From Candidatus Peregrinibacteria bacterium HGW-Peregrinibacteria-1 (GTDB lineage Bacteria > Patescibacteriota > Gracilibacteria > UBA1369 > LOWO2-01-FULL-3), in the NCBI GenBank assembly GCA_002839505.1, contig PGYE01000001.1, positions 395,995 to 459,994 of the forward strand: 64,000 nt of DNA, read 5' to 3'. A program made the position numbers and the translations under genes. The stretch's first letter is position 1; the number at the start of each line of letters is the position of its first letter. The notes under the pieces are model-generated. The model did not search any database. It worked only from the letters and a program-made list of their open reading frames with translations, and was not told the origin of the DNA. Shown here in pieces: positions 17,279 through 24,969 of this stretch.

Positions 17279-18685
17279 TTATTCGTCTTTATTTGCTACT
17301 CTAAACACCTCTTCCAAGGTTGTTTTCCCCTGTAATACCTTGATCACTCCAGCCTCTTCCAATGTGATCATTCCGTTTTTCTGCGCGGCCTCCTTCAGAT
17401 CAATAATAGTTGCACCACCTGAAATCAACCTTCTAAGCTTATTATTCATCTTAAAGACCTCATAAAGACCGATACGACCTTTATAACCAATATTGTTACA
17501 ATCCGGACAACCCGGAGCTTCATAAACCTTTAAATTTTTCAGATCAATACCCTCAAGTTCACTCTCAAGACCATGTTTTTTCAGTTCAATAATGACATTT
17601 TTAATTAGTTCCGCCATCTCCGGACTAACCTTAGAAACTTTTTTACACTTATCACAAATTTTCCTCACAAGACGCTGAGCCACTATCATTTCAATAGTTG
17701 ACACCAAAAGATAAGCCGGCACCCCCATATTAAGCAGACGCGTAATCGATTCTACTGCACTGTTCGTATGCAAAGTAGAGAACACTAGATGTCCTGTCAA
17801 AGAGGCTTCAATAGCCGTATCGGCAGTCTCTTTATCACGAATCTCTCCCACCATTATAATATCCGGATCTTGACGCAAAGCCGCCCTCATACCCATTGCA
17901 AAGCCATAATCAATATCATGATGCACCTGACTCTGGCTTAAGCCATCCAGCTGAATTTCCACCGGATCTTCAATCGTCATAATATTCACATCCACCTTAT
18001 TCAATCTCGTCAAACAACTATACAAAGTGGTGGTCTTACCACTACCCGTCGGCCCAGTATTAATGATAATTCCATTTGGAGAGTTCAAAGCCGTTAAAAC
18101 ATTTTGTAAACTTATCCCCGAAAAGCCCAAATCCATCAGATCAGGAATTTTTCTCGACTTATCTTGCAAACGCATCACGACCTTTTCTCCATTTACAGTA
18201 GGTAAAGTCGAAATACGCAAATCCATATCTCTACCATCTTGAGTTGTTACATCGGCACGACCATCCTGCGGAATACGCTGCTCATCAATCTTAAGATTCG
18301 ACATGATTTTAATCCTCGAAACCACCGCCGGATTCAAATTAAGCGGGTACTCTACAATGTGCCTCAGCACACCATCCACACGGAATCGTACGCGCACCCG
18401 ATTTTTCAAAGGCTCGATATGAATATCACTACTTCCAAGATCCAACGCATAGCTAATCGTCAGCATCACCATCTTAGGAACATTCGCCGCCAAAATCGCA
18501 TTTTTGAGCCCTTCCAACATATCATCTCCATCCTTCCCCACATCCTGTTGAGCAAGATCGATGCGCGCACTTTCCTTCGCCGTATCACTTAAATCATCAT
18601 ATTGATCTATTACCCCACTGAATGTCTGGTCGGCATCGTTTGGAGCAACGCTGGGATCTATATTTTTATTGATATCTTCGGCCAT
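17279..18685 (-). CDS. pilB: Pilus assembly ATPase, PilB/GspE family
   Basis: 468 residues. Walker A is GPTGSGKT (211-218) and Walker B IIMVGE (276-281); DIHIEP near 87-92 is the start of the N2 domain, and STLHTN is the His box. Zinc-type cysteine pairs are CDKC (344-347) and CPDC (393-396), separated by about 45 residues. The protein begins almost directly with N2: the MshEN/N1 domain found in many PilB proteins is absent, giving a short form. It is the cytosolic motor for pilus extension. No retraction ATPase (PilT) is found in the window. It begins 6 bases after the PilO-like gene. Confidence 0.93.
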   Translation of the reverse strand: MAEDINKNIDPSVAPNDADQTFSGVIDQYDDLSDTAKESARIDLAQQDVGKDGDDMLEGLKNAILAANVPKMVMLTISYALDLGSSDIHIEPLKNRVRVRFRVDGVLRHIVEYPLNLNPAVVSRIKIMSNLKIDEQRIPQDGRADVTTQDGRDMDLRISTLPTVNGEKVVMRLQDKSRKIPDLMDLGFSGISLQNVLTALNSPNGIIINTGPTGSGKTTTLYSCLTRLNKVDVNIMTIEDPVEIQLDGLSQSQVHHDIDYGFAMGMRAALRQDPDIIMVGEIRDKETADTAIEASLTGHLVFSTLHTNSAVESITRLLNMGVPAYLLVSTIEMIVAQRLVRKICDKCKKVSKVSPEMAELIKNVIIELKKHGLESELEGIDLKNLKVYEAPGCPDCNNIGYKGRIGLYEVFKMNNKLRRLISGGATIIDLKEAAQKNGMITLEEAGVIKVLQGKTTLEEVFRVANKDE

Positions 18686-18691
18686 AATTAT

Positions 18692-19303
18692 TTATTGAAA
18701 ATATGCGTTTAACGAAACTGTAAAATTAATAATCTCATTATTCTTAGTATTTGCTCCGCTTGGAAAACTCAGCCTTACCGAGGTTAAATCCATCAACCTG
18801 GTCTCCGCATCAAAATCCCCTGAATTCTCAATCAACTTCAAGAAATTATCAAAATTAACCAAAGAACTTGCTATCGTAACTCGCACCGGCAAGATCGAAT
18901 AATCTTCAAGATAGACCGGTTCTGAAAAGACAAGGTTGGATATTTGAAAGGTATTGGTCAATGTTGCAAAAGAATCTTCAATATAATCAAACTGCCTTGT
19001 TAGAAGGATATAGTTGTCTGCCACTGGAAAAATATTCTCCATCTTCTTATTCAGACTCTCTAAGAAAGCGGAAAACTCTCCTTTCACTGACTCATACTGC
19101 GCTCGTTCAGTTGCCGCCTCCAACTCCAAATTGCTTATTAGTTCGTCACTTTCAGCTACAATCTCCTGTAGAGCCAAATACTCTTGAACTCTCACATAAC
19201 CATAGAAACCAATCACTGCAACCAGCACCAAGCACAATAAAGAGTATACCTTCACCTGGAAATTCTGCTTACTGACCTCTACATAATATTCTACGCTTGG
19301 CAT
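18692..19303 (-). CDS. Inner-membrane pilus assembly protein, PilO-like
   Basis: 203 residues with one N-terminal membrane helix (about 20-40), a predicted coiled coil (about 45-95, rich in Glu, Ala and Leu) and a C-terminal alpha/beta domain ending SLNAYFQ. This is the PilO layout, and the gene lies directly before pilB and one base after the preceding gene, as PilO does in many operons. Sequence identity to PilO is too weak to see by eye, so the assignment rests on architecture and order. It would sit in the inner membrane and align the assembly machinery. Confidence 0.7.
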   Translation of the reverse strand: MPSVEYYVEVSKQNFQVKVYSLLCLVLVAVIGFYGYVRVQEYLALQEIVAESDELISNLELEAATERAQYESVKGEFSAFLESLNKKMENIFPVADNYILLTRQFDYIEDSFATLTNTFQISNLVFSEPVYLEDYSILPVRVTIASSLVNFDNFLKLIENSGDFDAETRLMDLTSVRLSFPSGANTKNNEIINFTVSLNAYFQ

Positions 19304-19304
19304 A

Positions 19305-20585
19305 TTAATTTGTGTTATCGATTAGAGCTTCTTCACCTTCTTCCTCGTCTTCTTCAAGACTTAAAACCAATCTCACGCTTGAAGAATACCCAGTACTCAA
19401 GTCCCCAGACTTACTGAAGGACCTGATTTCACCATCTTTAAACAAAGGCGAAGAATTTAGGGAAATAACTAAGTCGGCAATAAACGAAAATAGTTTTGTG
19501 TCCAAAATTTTTGTCTCACCGACAATTGATATTTTTCTTCCAACACTATCAAAATCATAACTGGTCCAACGAACACCACCATATTTGTCGAATTCTCCCG
19601 AAGAATAAAAATTATCAACAGAAATTGTCCTAAGTTCAATTTCCTTAATGATATCTGACAAACGAATTCTTTCCTCTTTTATTTTCTGCATTGTACTGAG
19701 ACTGTTTGTCACAGTATCGTTCACCTCATTCAAAAAACTCATCAGTTCTAAATCATTGAGCGCATCGAAATCAGTTTTGATTATCAGATTTTTCAGACTA
19801 TTGTTTTCCACCAATCTTACCAAATGACTCACCTCACGCGAACCGGCCACACCAGCATCATATTGTCTCAAACTCACTGTTAGACTTTCTTTAAAAGTTT
19901 CCATGATATCAGCATCGGACATAACCATTACACCATTCAATATTGGTTTTGTGATGTCATGACGGTAAAGATCTCGCAATTCTAGAAAGTATGCTCTCAA
20001 ATTTTCTCGCATCAGAGTCATCAAACGCGACGCATTATTCCGTTCACGATCCGTACTGGTGCTCGATGTATAGATCTTATAATTGTGCAAGTATTGATCA
20101 CCGTTAAATGTGAAATGATCCAAATAGCCCTTGATCTGCAGATACCGATAGGTATTTACATCCGTCTGCTTGTCCAAAAGGTTTTCATTCATATCAACCA
20201 CCTTGTTATAAAGGCGTTCGACTGGCTTATCATCTTTCAAAAATGTGAACTTATTGTCCAAATGGTACTGGAAAAAAGCCACTGCCATCCCACCTACGAC
20301 CATCAACGACACAAAACAAATGCGTAATATTGTCAGCGCGATACTCTTCGGTGCTACAACATTATCCAACAATGATTCATCCACCTCGGGGACAATATTC
20401 ATGAATTCATCCCCCGAAACTTGCTGGCTTCCATCTTTGGTATCAATCACACCTTTGATAATACCCTCAGCCTCCGGAGTACCTGGTGGAGGAGTCAGTA
20501 TTGGCTTTTTCAAGGCAGGTTCACTCGCTGGAGCAGCAACTGCCTTCACCGGTTTTTTCTTTTTAAAAATGTCTAGCAAACCCAT
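19305..20585 (-). CDS. Membrane protein at the PilM/PilN position of the pilus operon
   Basis: 426 residues, first gene of the operon. An N-terminal cytosolic stretch (about 1-85, Lys- and Pro-rich) is followed by one membrane helix (about 86-108), then a long extracytoplasmic part with a helical region containing TVTNSLSTMQKIKEERIRLSDIIKEIE-type heptads and a C-terminal domain near 330-410. PilN proteins have one N-terminal helix and a coiled coil but are about half this length, so this may be an enlarged PilN or a lineage-specific subunit. No actin-like PilM is present. AAAGGA lies just before the ATG at 20585. It shares an operon with the PilO-like gene, pilB, pilC and the pilins. Confidence 0.65.
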   Translation of the reverse strand: MGLLDIFKKKKPVKAVAAPASEPALKKPILTPPPGTPEAEGIIKGVIDTKDGSQQVSGDEFMNIVPEVDESLLDNVVAPKSIALTILRICFVSLMVVGGMAVAFFQYHLDNKFTFLKDDKPVERLYNKVVDMNENLLDKQTDVNTYRYLQIKGYLDHFTFNGDQYLHNYKIYTSSTSTDRERNNASRLMTLMRENLRAYFLELRDLYRHDITKPILNGVMVMSDADIMETFKESLTVSLRQYDAGVAGSREVSHLVRLVENNSLKNLIIKTDFDALNDLELMSFLNEVNDTVTNSLSTMQKIKEERIRLSDIIKEIELRTISVDNFYSSGEFDKYGGVRWTSYDFDSVGRKISIVGETKILDTKLFSFIADLVISLNSSPLFKDGEIRSFSKSGDLSTGYSSSVRLVLSLEEDEEEGEEALIDNTN

Positions 20586-20618
20586 TTTCCTTTTGTTTTT
20601 AGCTGAATTAATCCGTCA

Positions 20619-20648
20619 ATTATATCATAAATTAGACACTTAAAGCAA
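20619..20648 (-). promoter_or_regulatory. Promoter of the pilus operon
   Basis: On the minus strand TTGCTT (20648-20643), an 18-base spacer and TATAAT (20624-20619) preceded by TGA form a good extended -10 promoter. It lies about 35 bases before the first operon gene and just after the rplL terminator. Confidence 0.65.
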
Positions 20649-20658
20649 TTAGTGATTT

Positions 20659-20698
20659 TACAAAAACCGCCTTAGATTTCTCTAAGACGGTTTTGCTA
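20659..20698 (-). terminator. Intrinsic terminator of the rplJ-rplL operon
   Basis: Two 14-base arms (AAAACCGtCTTAGA and TCTAAGgCGGTTTT on the minus strand, one mismatch) surround a GAAA loop, and a T-run follows. It lies about 30 bases after the rplL stop, between that operon and the pilus promoter. Confidence 0.85.
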
Positions 20699-20725
20699 GA
20701 AAATCTTTTTAATAGACCTCGTAAA

Positions 20726-21139
20726 TTATTGCAACTCAACTGTTGCTCCAGCCTCTTCAAGCTTAGCTTTCATTTCTTCAGCTTCAGCCTTCTCTAGACC
20801 TTCTTTCACTGGTTGTGGCGCACCATCTACTAGATCCTTAGCCTCTTTAAGACCAAGTCCTGTAAGCTCACGAACTACTTTGATGACAGCAATTTTCTGA
20901 CCACCTGCAGCTGTAAGAACTACATTTTTCTTGCCATCTCCAGCGTCTGCAGCCCCAGCATCACCACCGGCTACAGCACCTCCAGCCATCATCATTGGAG
21001 CAGCAGCACTAACTCCAAACTTCTCCTCAAGAGCCTTAACCAAGTTTGCAAGCTCAAGTACTGGCAAAGCCTCTACAAGATCCATAATTTTTTGAGCATC
21101 CTTTCCGAGCTCTACTGTTTTTGTTGTTTCTTCAGACAT
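20726..21139 (-). CDS. rplL: 50S ribosomal protein L7/L12
   Basis: 137 residues. The N-terminal dimerisation domain (to about 50), an Ala/Gly-rich hinge of about 25 residues and the conserved C-terminal domain ([20 protein letters not shown], then [12 protein letters not shown]) are all present. L7/L12 forms the flexible ribosomal stalk with L10 and recruits translation factors. It starts 33 bases after rplJ and ends shortly before a strong terminator, the usual rplJL arrangement. The hinge is somewhat longer than in E. coli. Confidence 0.98.
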   Translation of the reverse strand: MSEETTKTVELGKDAQKIMDLVEALPVLELANLVKALEEKFGVSAAAPMMMAGGAVAGGDAGAADAGDGKKNVVLTAAGGQKIAVIKVVRELTGLGLKEAKDLVDGAPQPVKEGLEKAEAEEMKAKLEEAGATVELQ

Positions 21140-21172
21140 AATTATTAATTAGTTAAATGAATTATTGATAAA

Positions 21173-21706
21173 TTAAGCACCAACTTCTTTCTTCTCCCTG
21201 ATGGCATTAAGCGCTCTAACAAATCCTGATAGAGTATTGTTAAGCACACCATGGAATCCTGAAATTGGAGACTTGATAAGGTAAATAAACTTCCCAACCA
21301 ACTCTTCGCGCCCTGGCAAAAGAGCCAAAGCTTTAGTCTCTTCGAGAGAGATTACACGCCCCTCGAAAAGAGCACCTCGTAGTTTTAGGTGTTCATGTTC
21401 TTTCGCAAAATTGTACAGTGTTTTCGCTACTATCAAACCATCCTCAGCTGAGAAAGCCGACCCCACGGGCCCCTCCAAAAGTTCATTTGGAATCTCGCTG
21501 AATCCGGCCTCGGTTGCCGCTCTCTTGATAAGCGTCTTCTTCGCCACCTGGAATTTCACTCCATGTTCTCGAAGTTTTGCACGCAAATCATCAAGCTCAC
21601 TAACTGAAAGACCTTGATAGTCCGCAAAAACCACAGCATTAGCTGCCTTGATACGATCAGCCATCTGCTGTATCAAGCCCGCCTTTTGTTCTCTGTTTAG
21701 TGGCAT
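21173..21706 (-). CDS. rplJ: 50S ribosomal protein L10
   Basis: 177 residues with the L10 pattern: MPLNREQKAGLI, then VFADYQGLSV, LRAKLREHGVKFQVAKKTL and a C-terminal helix that would bind L7/L12 dimers. L10 anchors the stalk to 23S rRNA and in many bacteria represses its own operon through the mRNA leader. A recognisable leader and a hairpin with a T-run lie directly upstream, so autogenous control is likely. The preceding gene (miaA) is divergent, so rplK/rplA do not adjoin here. Confidence 0.98.
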   Translation of the reverse strand: MPLNREQKAGLIQQMADRIKAANAVVFADYQGLSVSELDDLRAKLREHGVKFQVAKKTLIKRAATEAGFSEIPNELLEGPVGSAFSAEDGLIVAKTLYNFAKEHEHLKLRGALFEGRVISLEETKALALLPGREELVGKFIYLIKSPISGFHGVLNNTLSGFVRALNAIREKKEVGA

Positions 21707-21718
21707 TTTTGTTGAATT

Positions 21719-21749
21719 AAAAAAACTTGGTAATTCACAGACACCAAGT
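21719..21749 (-). promoter_or_regulatory. Terminator-like hairpin directly before rplJ (attenuator candidate)
   Basis: On the minus strand ACTTGGT and ACCAAGT pair across an 11-base loop and are followed at once by seven T residues that end about 12 bases before the rplJ ATG. Between promoter and start codon, such a hairpin would stop transcription unless an alternative fold prevents it. It could be the expression platform of the L10 leader. Confidence 0.65.
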
Positions 21750-21824
21750 ACAAAAGTATTTACGACTATTCAACTATTGTCTCGGCGGGACTTAACACTT
21801 TTCAGCTGCCCAACGTCTATGACT
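21750..21824 (-). ncRNA. L10-type ribosomal protein leader
   Basis: The presumed transcript begins near 21823 and contains GACGTTGGGCAGCTG, then TTAAGTCCCGCCGAGA. The latter resembles the conserved internal-loop strand of L10 leaders (TTAA, then CC, then GCCGAG), which bind L10(L12)4. The position between the rplJ promoter and start codon fits. The assignment is from memory of the motif and should be tested with the Rfam L10_leader model. Confidence 0.6.
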
Positions 21825-21829
21825 AGAGA

Positions 21830-21857
21830 AATCTACCAAAATTTTCTGATAAGTCAA
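21830..21857 (-). promoter_or_regulatory. Promoter of rplJ-rplL
   Basis: TTGACT (21857-21852) and TAGATT (21835-21830) on the minus strand are separated by 16 bases. The expected start, near 21823, coincides with the beginning of the leader motif. The leader is therefore about 115 bases long. Confidence 0.55.
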
Positions 21858-21957
21858 ACTTAATTTTATTTTCAATGTAACCTTTGCGATCTCACCCCAT
21901 AGAAGGTAAAATTTCCACACTTCTAAGCCATTGATTCCATCAATAAGTTAAAATCGC

Positions 21958-22881
21958 ATGAATCAGTTCCTCACAAAAATCACAGAATTCATTCAGTCAG
22001 ACACAAAAAAGACCAAAGTGATAACAATCCTGGGCCCTACCGCAAGCGGCAAAACTGCACTTTCAATAAAAGTTGCCAAGCTTTTTAACGGAGAAATAAT
22101 ATCAACCGACTCGCGCCAAATATATCGCCAAATGCCAATTGCCACCGCAGTTGTAACCGTTGAAGAAAGACAAGAAATCCCTCACCACCTGATTGAAATA
22201 TTAGAGCCTGACCAGATACTGACCCTTGCCGAATACCACCAGCTAGCCACACAAAAGATAGAAGAAATCACCAGTCGAGGCAAAATACCGATACTTACTG
22301 GCGGAACCGGACTCTATATTTCCGCAATTCTTGAAAACTACCAAATACCCCTTATTCCTCCTGACGACAGCCTTCGCGCCACACTTCAACAGGAAAAAAG
22401 CGAAAAAGGCAGCGAGCACCTTCACAAACTTTTACAAGAACTCGACCCCGAAGCCGCTGAACACATCCACCCAAACAACGCCCGCTATCTTATCCGGGCA
22501 ATCGAGAAATCCAAAACATCGCACCAAAAACCGCAAAAGGGCAACTCGCCTTACGAAAGTTTCAACATAATAATTGACTGGCCACGAGAACAACTGTATC
22601 AACGGATTGAAGACCGCGTCGAACAACTCTTTCAAAATGGAATTGTCGAGGAAATCCAAGCACTAGTATCAAAAGCAATATCGCCCGAACTACCATCAAT
22701 GAGTGCCGTCGGTGTCAAAGAAATTATTCCTTTCCTCGAAGGCAAGTCCACATTAGAAGAAACAAAGAACCTGATTAAGCGAAATACTCGCCGATACGCC
22801 AAACGCCAGCTTACCTGGTTTCGAAGATTTCAAGACCTGAATTATCTCACCCCCGACCAGCTTAAAGAGCTCTTAAAATAA
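21958..22881 (+). CDS. miaA: tRNA dimethylallyltransferase
   Basis: 307 residues. The P-loop GPTASGKT lies at about 26-33, DSRQIYRQMPIATA follows near 52, and GGTGLYISA near 117: all MiaA hallmarks. The C-terminal half has SAVGVKEI and NTRRYAKRQLTWFR. The enzyme transfers a dimethylallyl group to A37 of tRNAs that read UNN codons, the first step toward ms2i6A. It is the first gene of a + strand run and is followed after 7 bases by recJ, so the two are probably co-transcribed. Confidence 0.97.
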   Translation: MNQFLTKITEFIQSDTKKTKVITILGPTASGKTALSIKVAKLFNGEIISTDSRQIYRQMPIATAVVTVEERQEIPHHLIEILEPDQILTLAEYHQLATQKIEEITSRGKIPILTGGTGLYISAILENYQIPLIPPDDSLRATLQQEKSEKGSEHLHKLLQELDPEAAEHIHPNNARYLIRAIEKSKTSHQKPQKGNSPYESFNIIIDWPREQLYQRIEDRVEQLFQNGIVEEIQALVSKAISPELPSMSAVGVKEIIPFLEGKSTLEETKNLIKRNTRRYAKRQLTWFRRFQDLNYLTPDQLKELLK

Positions 22882-22888
22882 ACAAAAC

Positions 22889-24559
22889 ATGTCAATTAGA
22901 GGACAACAATGGCAAATAATCAACACTGACTTTCAAGGGACGGCATTGGAAAAAATAATGTCACAGCGCATGCAAAACCTCGCCCTGGATCTTGAAAAGT
23001 ATCACGACCCCTACTGCTTCACTGACATGAAAATCGCCGTAGATCGTATCGAAACAGCTATAACAAAAAATGAAAAAATCATAATTTTTGGCGACTATGA
23101 TGTCGACGGAATCAGTGGAACCGCACTTCTATACAAAGAATTAGAGCAGCTCGGCGCCAATGTCTCATACCGCATACCGAACCGCATGAAGCATGGATAT
23201 GGCCTCACAATGCCATTTGTCGAGGAATTTATTGAGAAAAAAATTGATCTCGTGATCACTGTCGACTGCGGAATATCATGCACCAAAGAGGTCGCCGAAG
23301 CCGGAAAACATGGGATCGACATAATTATCACCGACCATCACACTATCCCTGAAGCAATTCCACAAGCTGTCGCCATCATTCACCCTAAATATGATAATCA
23401 ATATCCATACCGAGAGCTTACCGGTTCCGGAGTAGCCTTTAAACTGGCTCACGGACTCATCCAAAGACTTATGCCTAAGGATGCCGAAGAAACACAATTA
23501 AAGGAATTAGTTGATCTTGCCTCCCTCGGCACAGTTGCCGATATGGGGCCTCTCAGCGGAGAAAATCGCCACATTGTCAAACAAGGACTACTTACACTTT
23601 CGAATACTCAATGGCCGGGATTAAAACAGCTACTTATCAACTCTGGGATTGATCTCGAGAGGGACCCGACGGCCGGCGATATTGGCTTCAAAATAGGCCC
23701 AAGAATCAACGCCGCCGGCCGCATCGACGACCCCTACATCGCCCTGCAACTACTACTCCAAAATGAAACCAGCCGCATCACCGAGCTCGGCAATGCCCTT
23801 GAAAAAATCAACATCAAACGCATCGAAATGCTTGAAGAAGCCCTGGCATCCGCCTCTCTTGAAATAGAATCCTTATCAGAAATACCGCCAATAATCATTC
23901 TTGAAAACAGCGATTGGCATGTCGGAATTCTCGGACTCATAGCCAGTCGCATATCTGATAAATACCACCGCCCCACAGTTATTCTACAAGTCTTTGAAGA
24001 GTTTTTGACCGCCTCCGCCCGCAGCCCCGAATACTTCAACATCATTGAAGCCCTCACCCACAACTCCCAATACCTCGAAACCTTCGGCGGACACCACTGC
24101 GCCGCCGGATTCAAAGTAAAGAAAGAAAAATATCCCGAATTCAAATCCTCACTCACAGACTATTCTCGTAAAACCATCACCGAAATACCACAACCTGTTA
24201 TCAAAATTGACTGCGAAATATCACCCGACGAACTCGACCTCCAATTCGAAAAAGAAATTTCCAAACTCGCCCCCTTCGGAATCGGAAACTCCCGACCAAA
24301 ACTGCTTTTGACCGGAATATCACCACAATTTCCTCAAGCCATCGGCAAAGACAACAAACACTTAAAATTCACCGCACAAATCGGCAACAAAACCTTTAAC
24401 ACTATCGCCTTTAATATGGGAGAACACCTCGAAACAATCAAAGGAGAATCCACCATTGATCTTGTCTTCTCCCCCGAAGCTAACAACTGGCGAGGCAACA
24501 CCTCACTCCAACTACAAATCCACGACATTAGGGTAAACGAACAACCCACGCATCTCTAA
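22889..24559 (+). CDS. recJ: Single-stranded-DNA exonuclease RecJ
   Basis: 556 residues, close to the short end for RecJ. DHH-family motifs are visible: FGDYDVDGISG (about 68-78), TVDCGIS, TDHHTIPE, the DHHA1 glycine motif FGGHHCAAGF, and a C-terminal OB-like domain (from about 455). RecJ degrades ssDNA 5'-3' in mismatch repair and RecF-pathway recombination and uses Mn2+/Mg2+ held by the Asp/His motifs. Its start lies 7 bases after the miaA stop. A second DHH protein lies about 410 bases downstream, across a structured repeat region. Confidence 0.95.
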   Translation: MSIRGQQWQIINTDFQGTALEKIMSQRMQNLALDLEKYHDPYCFTDMKIAVDRIETAITKNEKIIIFGDYDVDGISGTALLYKELEQLGANVSYRIPNRMKHGYGLTMPFVEEFIEKKIDLVITVDCGISCTKEVAEAGKHGIDIIITDHHTIPEAIPQAVAIIHPKYDNQYPYRELTGSGVAFKLAHGLIQRLMPKDAEETQLKELVDLASLGTVADMGPLSGENRHIVKQGLLTLSNTQWPGLKQLLINSGIDLERDPTAGDIGFKIGPRINAAGRIDDPYIALQLLLQNETSRITELGNALEKINIKRIEMLEEALASASLEIESLSEIPPIIILENSDWHVGILGLIASRISDKYHRPTVILQVFEEFLTASARSPEYFNIIEALTHNSQYLETFGGHHCAAGFKVKKEKYPEFKSSLTDYSRKTITEIPQPVIKIDCEISPDELDLQFEKEISKLAPFGIGNSRPKLLLTGISPQFPQAIGKDNKHLKFTAQIGNKTFNTIAFNMGEHLETIKGESTIDLVFSPEANNWRGNTSLQLQIHDIRVNEQPTHL

Positions 24560-24576
24560 GAAAATTATTATGTGGC

Positions 24577-24905
24577 ACAATCTTATTCTGATTGGGCGTA
24601 TCGGAGCCTTTGCGGGCCGGTGCCACCTACAGACTGAATTCAGGATAATCTTCACCTATTACTTATTTTGCGTCATTATTACGATTATGTCGAGCGATCA
24701 TGCATCGCGAGACATGGGCAAGGCGTACATGCTAGCCGCAGCCCATTTAATCGCTGAAAGCAAAATAAGTATGGTGAAGATTACCTAAAAGGCGAGATCT
24801 GAGGTGCAATTTCCCGCCGGGGAAATTGACACCGTCCCAAATAGAATAAGATTGTCCCCCGCAGCCCACTTAATCGCTGAAAGCAAAATAAGGATGGCGA
24901 AGATT
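24577..24905. repeat. Nested inverted repeats plus a 47-base direct repeat, no gene
   Basis: The 410-base gap between recJ and the DHH gene holds a compact structured region. Outer arms 24577-24596 and 24836-24855 are complementary at 18 of 20 positions. Inner arms 24644-24670 and 24760-24784 pair over about 23 bases with a 2-base bulge. Small hairpins lie at 24694-24708 (GCGAT/ATCGC) and 24807-24828 (CAATTTCCC/GGGAAATTG, perfect 9 bp). A 47-base segment at 24736-24782 recurs at 24859-24905 with only three differences, so the left inner arm could pair with either copy. The region is richer in G on the + strand than its flanks. It may be a structured RNA or a decayed short mobile element; I cannot tell which. 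Weak reading frames on both strands look like chance. Confidence 0.75.
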
Positions 24906-24969
24906 GCCGCACCCTTGACTAAAACACAAAAAAGAATTATAATTACAAAATAATATTTTTCACAACCTA

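Noticed and set aside
24577-24905. CRISPR array or insertion sequence
   Set aside because: Only two copies of the 47-base repeat, no regular spacers, no cas genes, no transposase and no clear target-site duplication.
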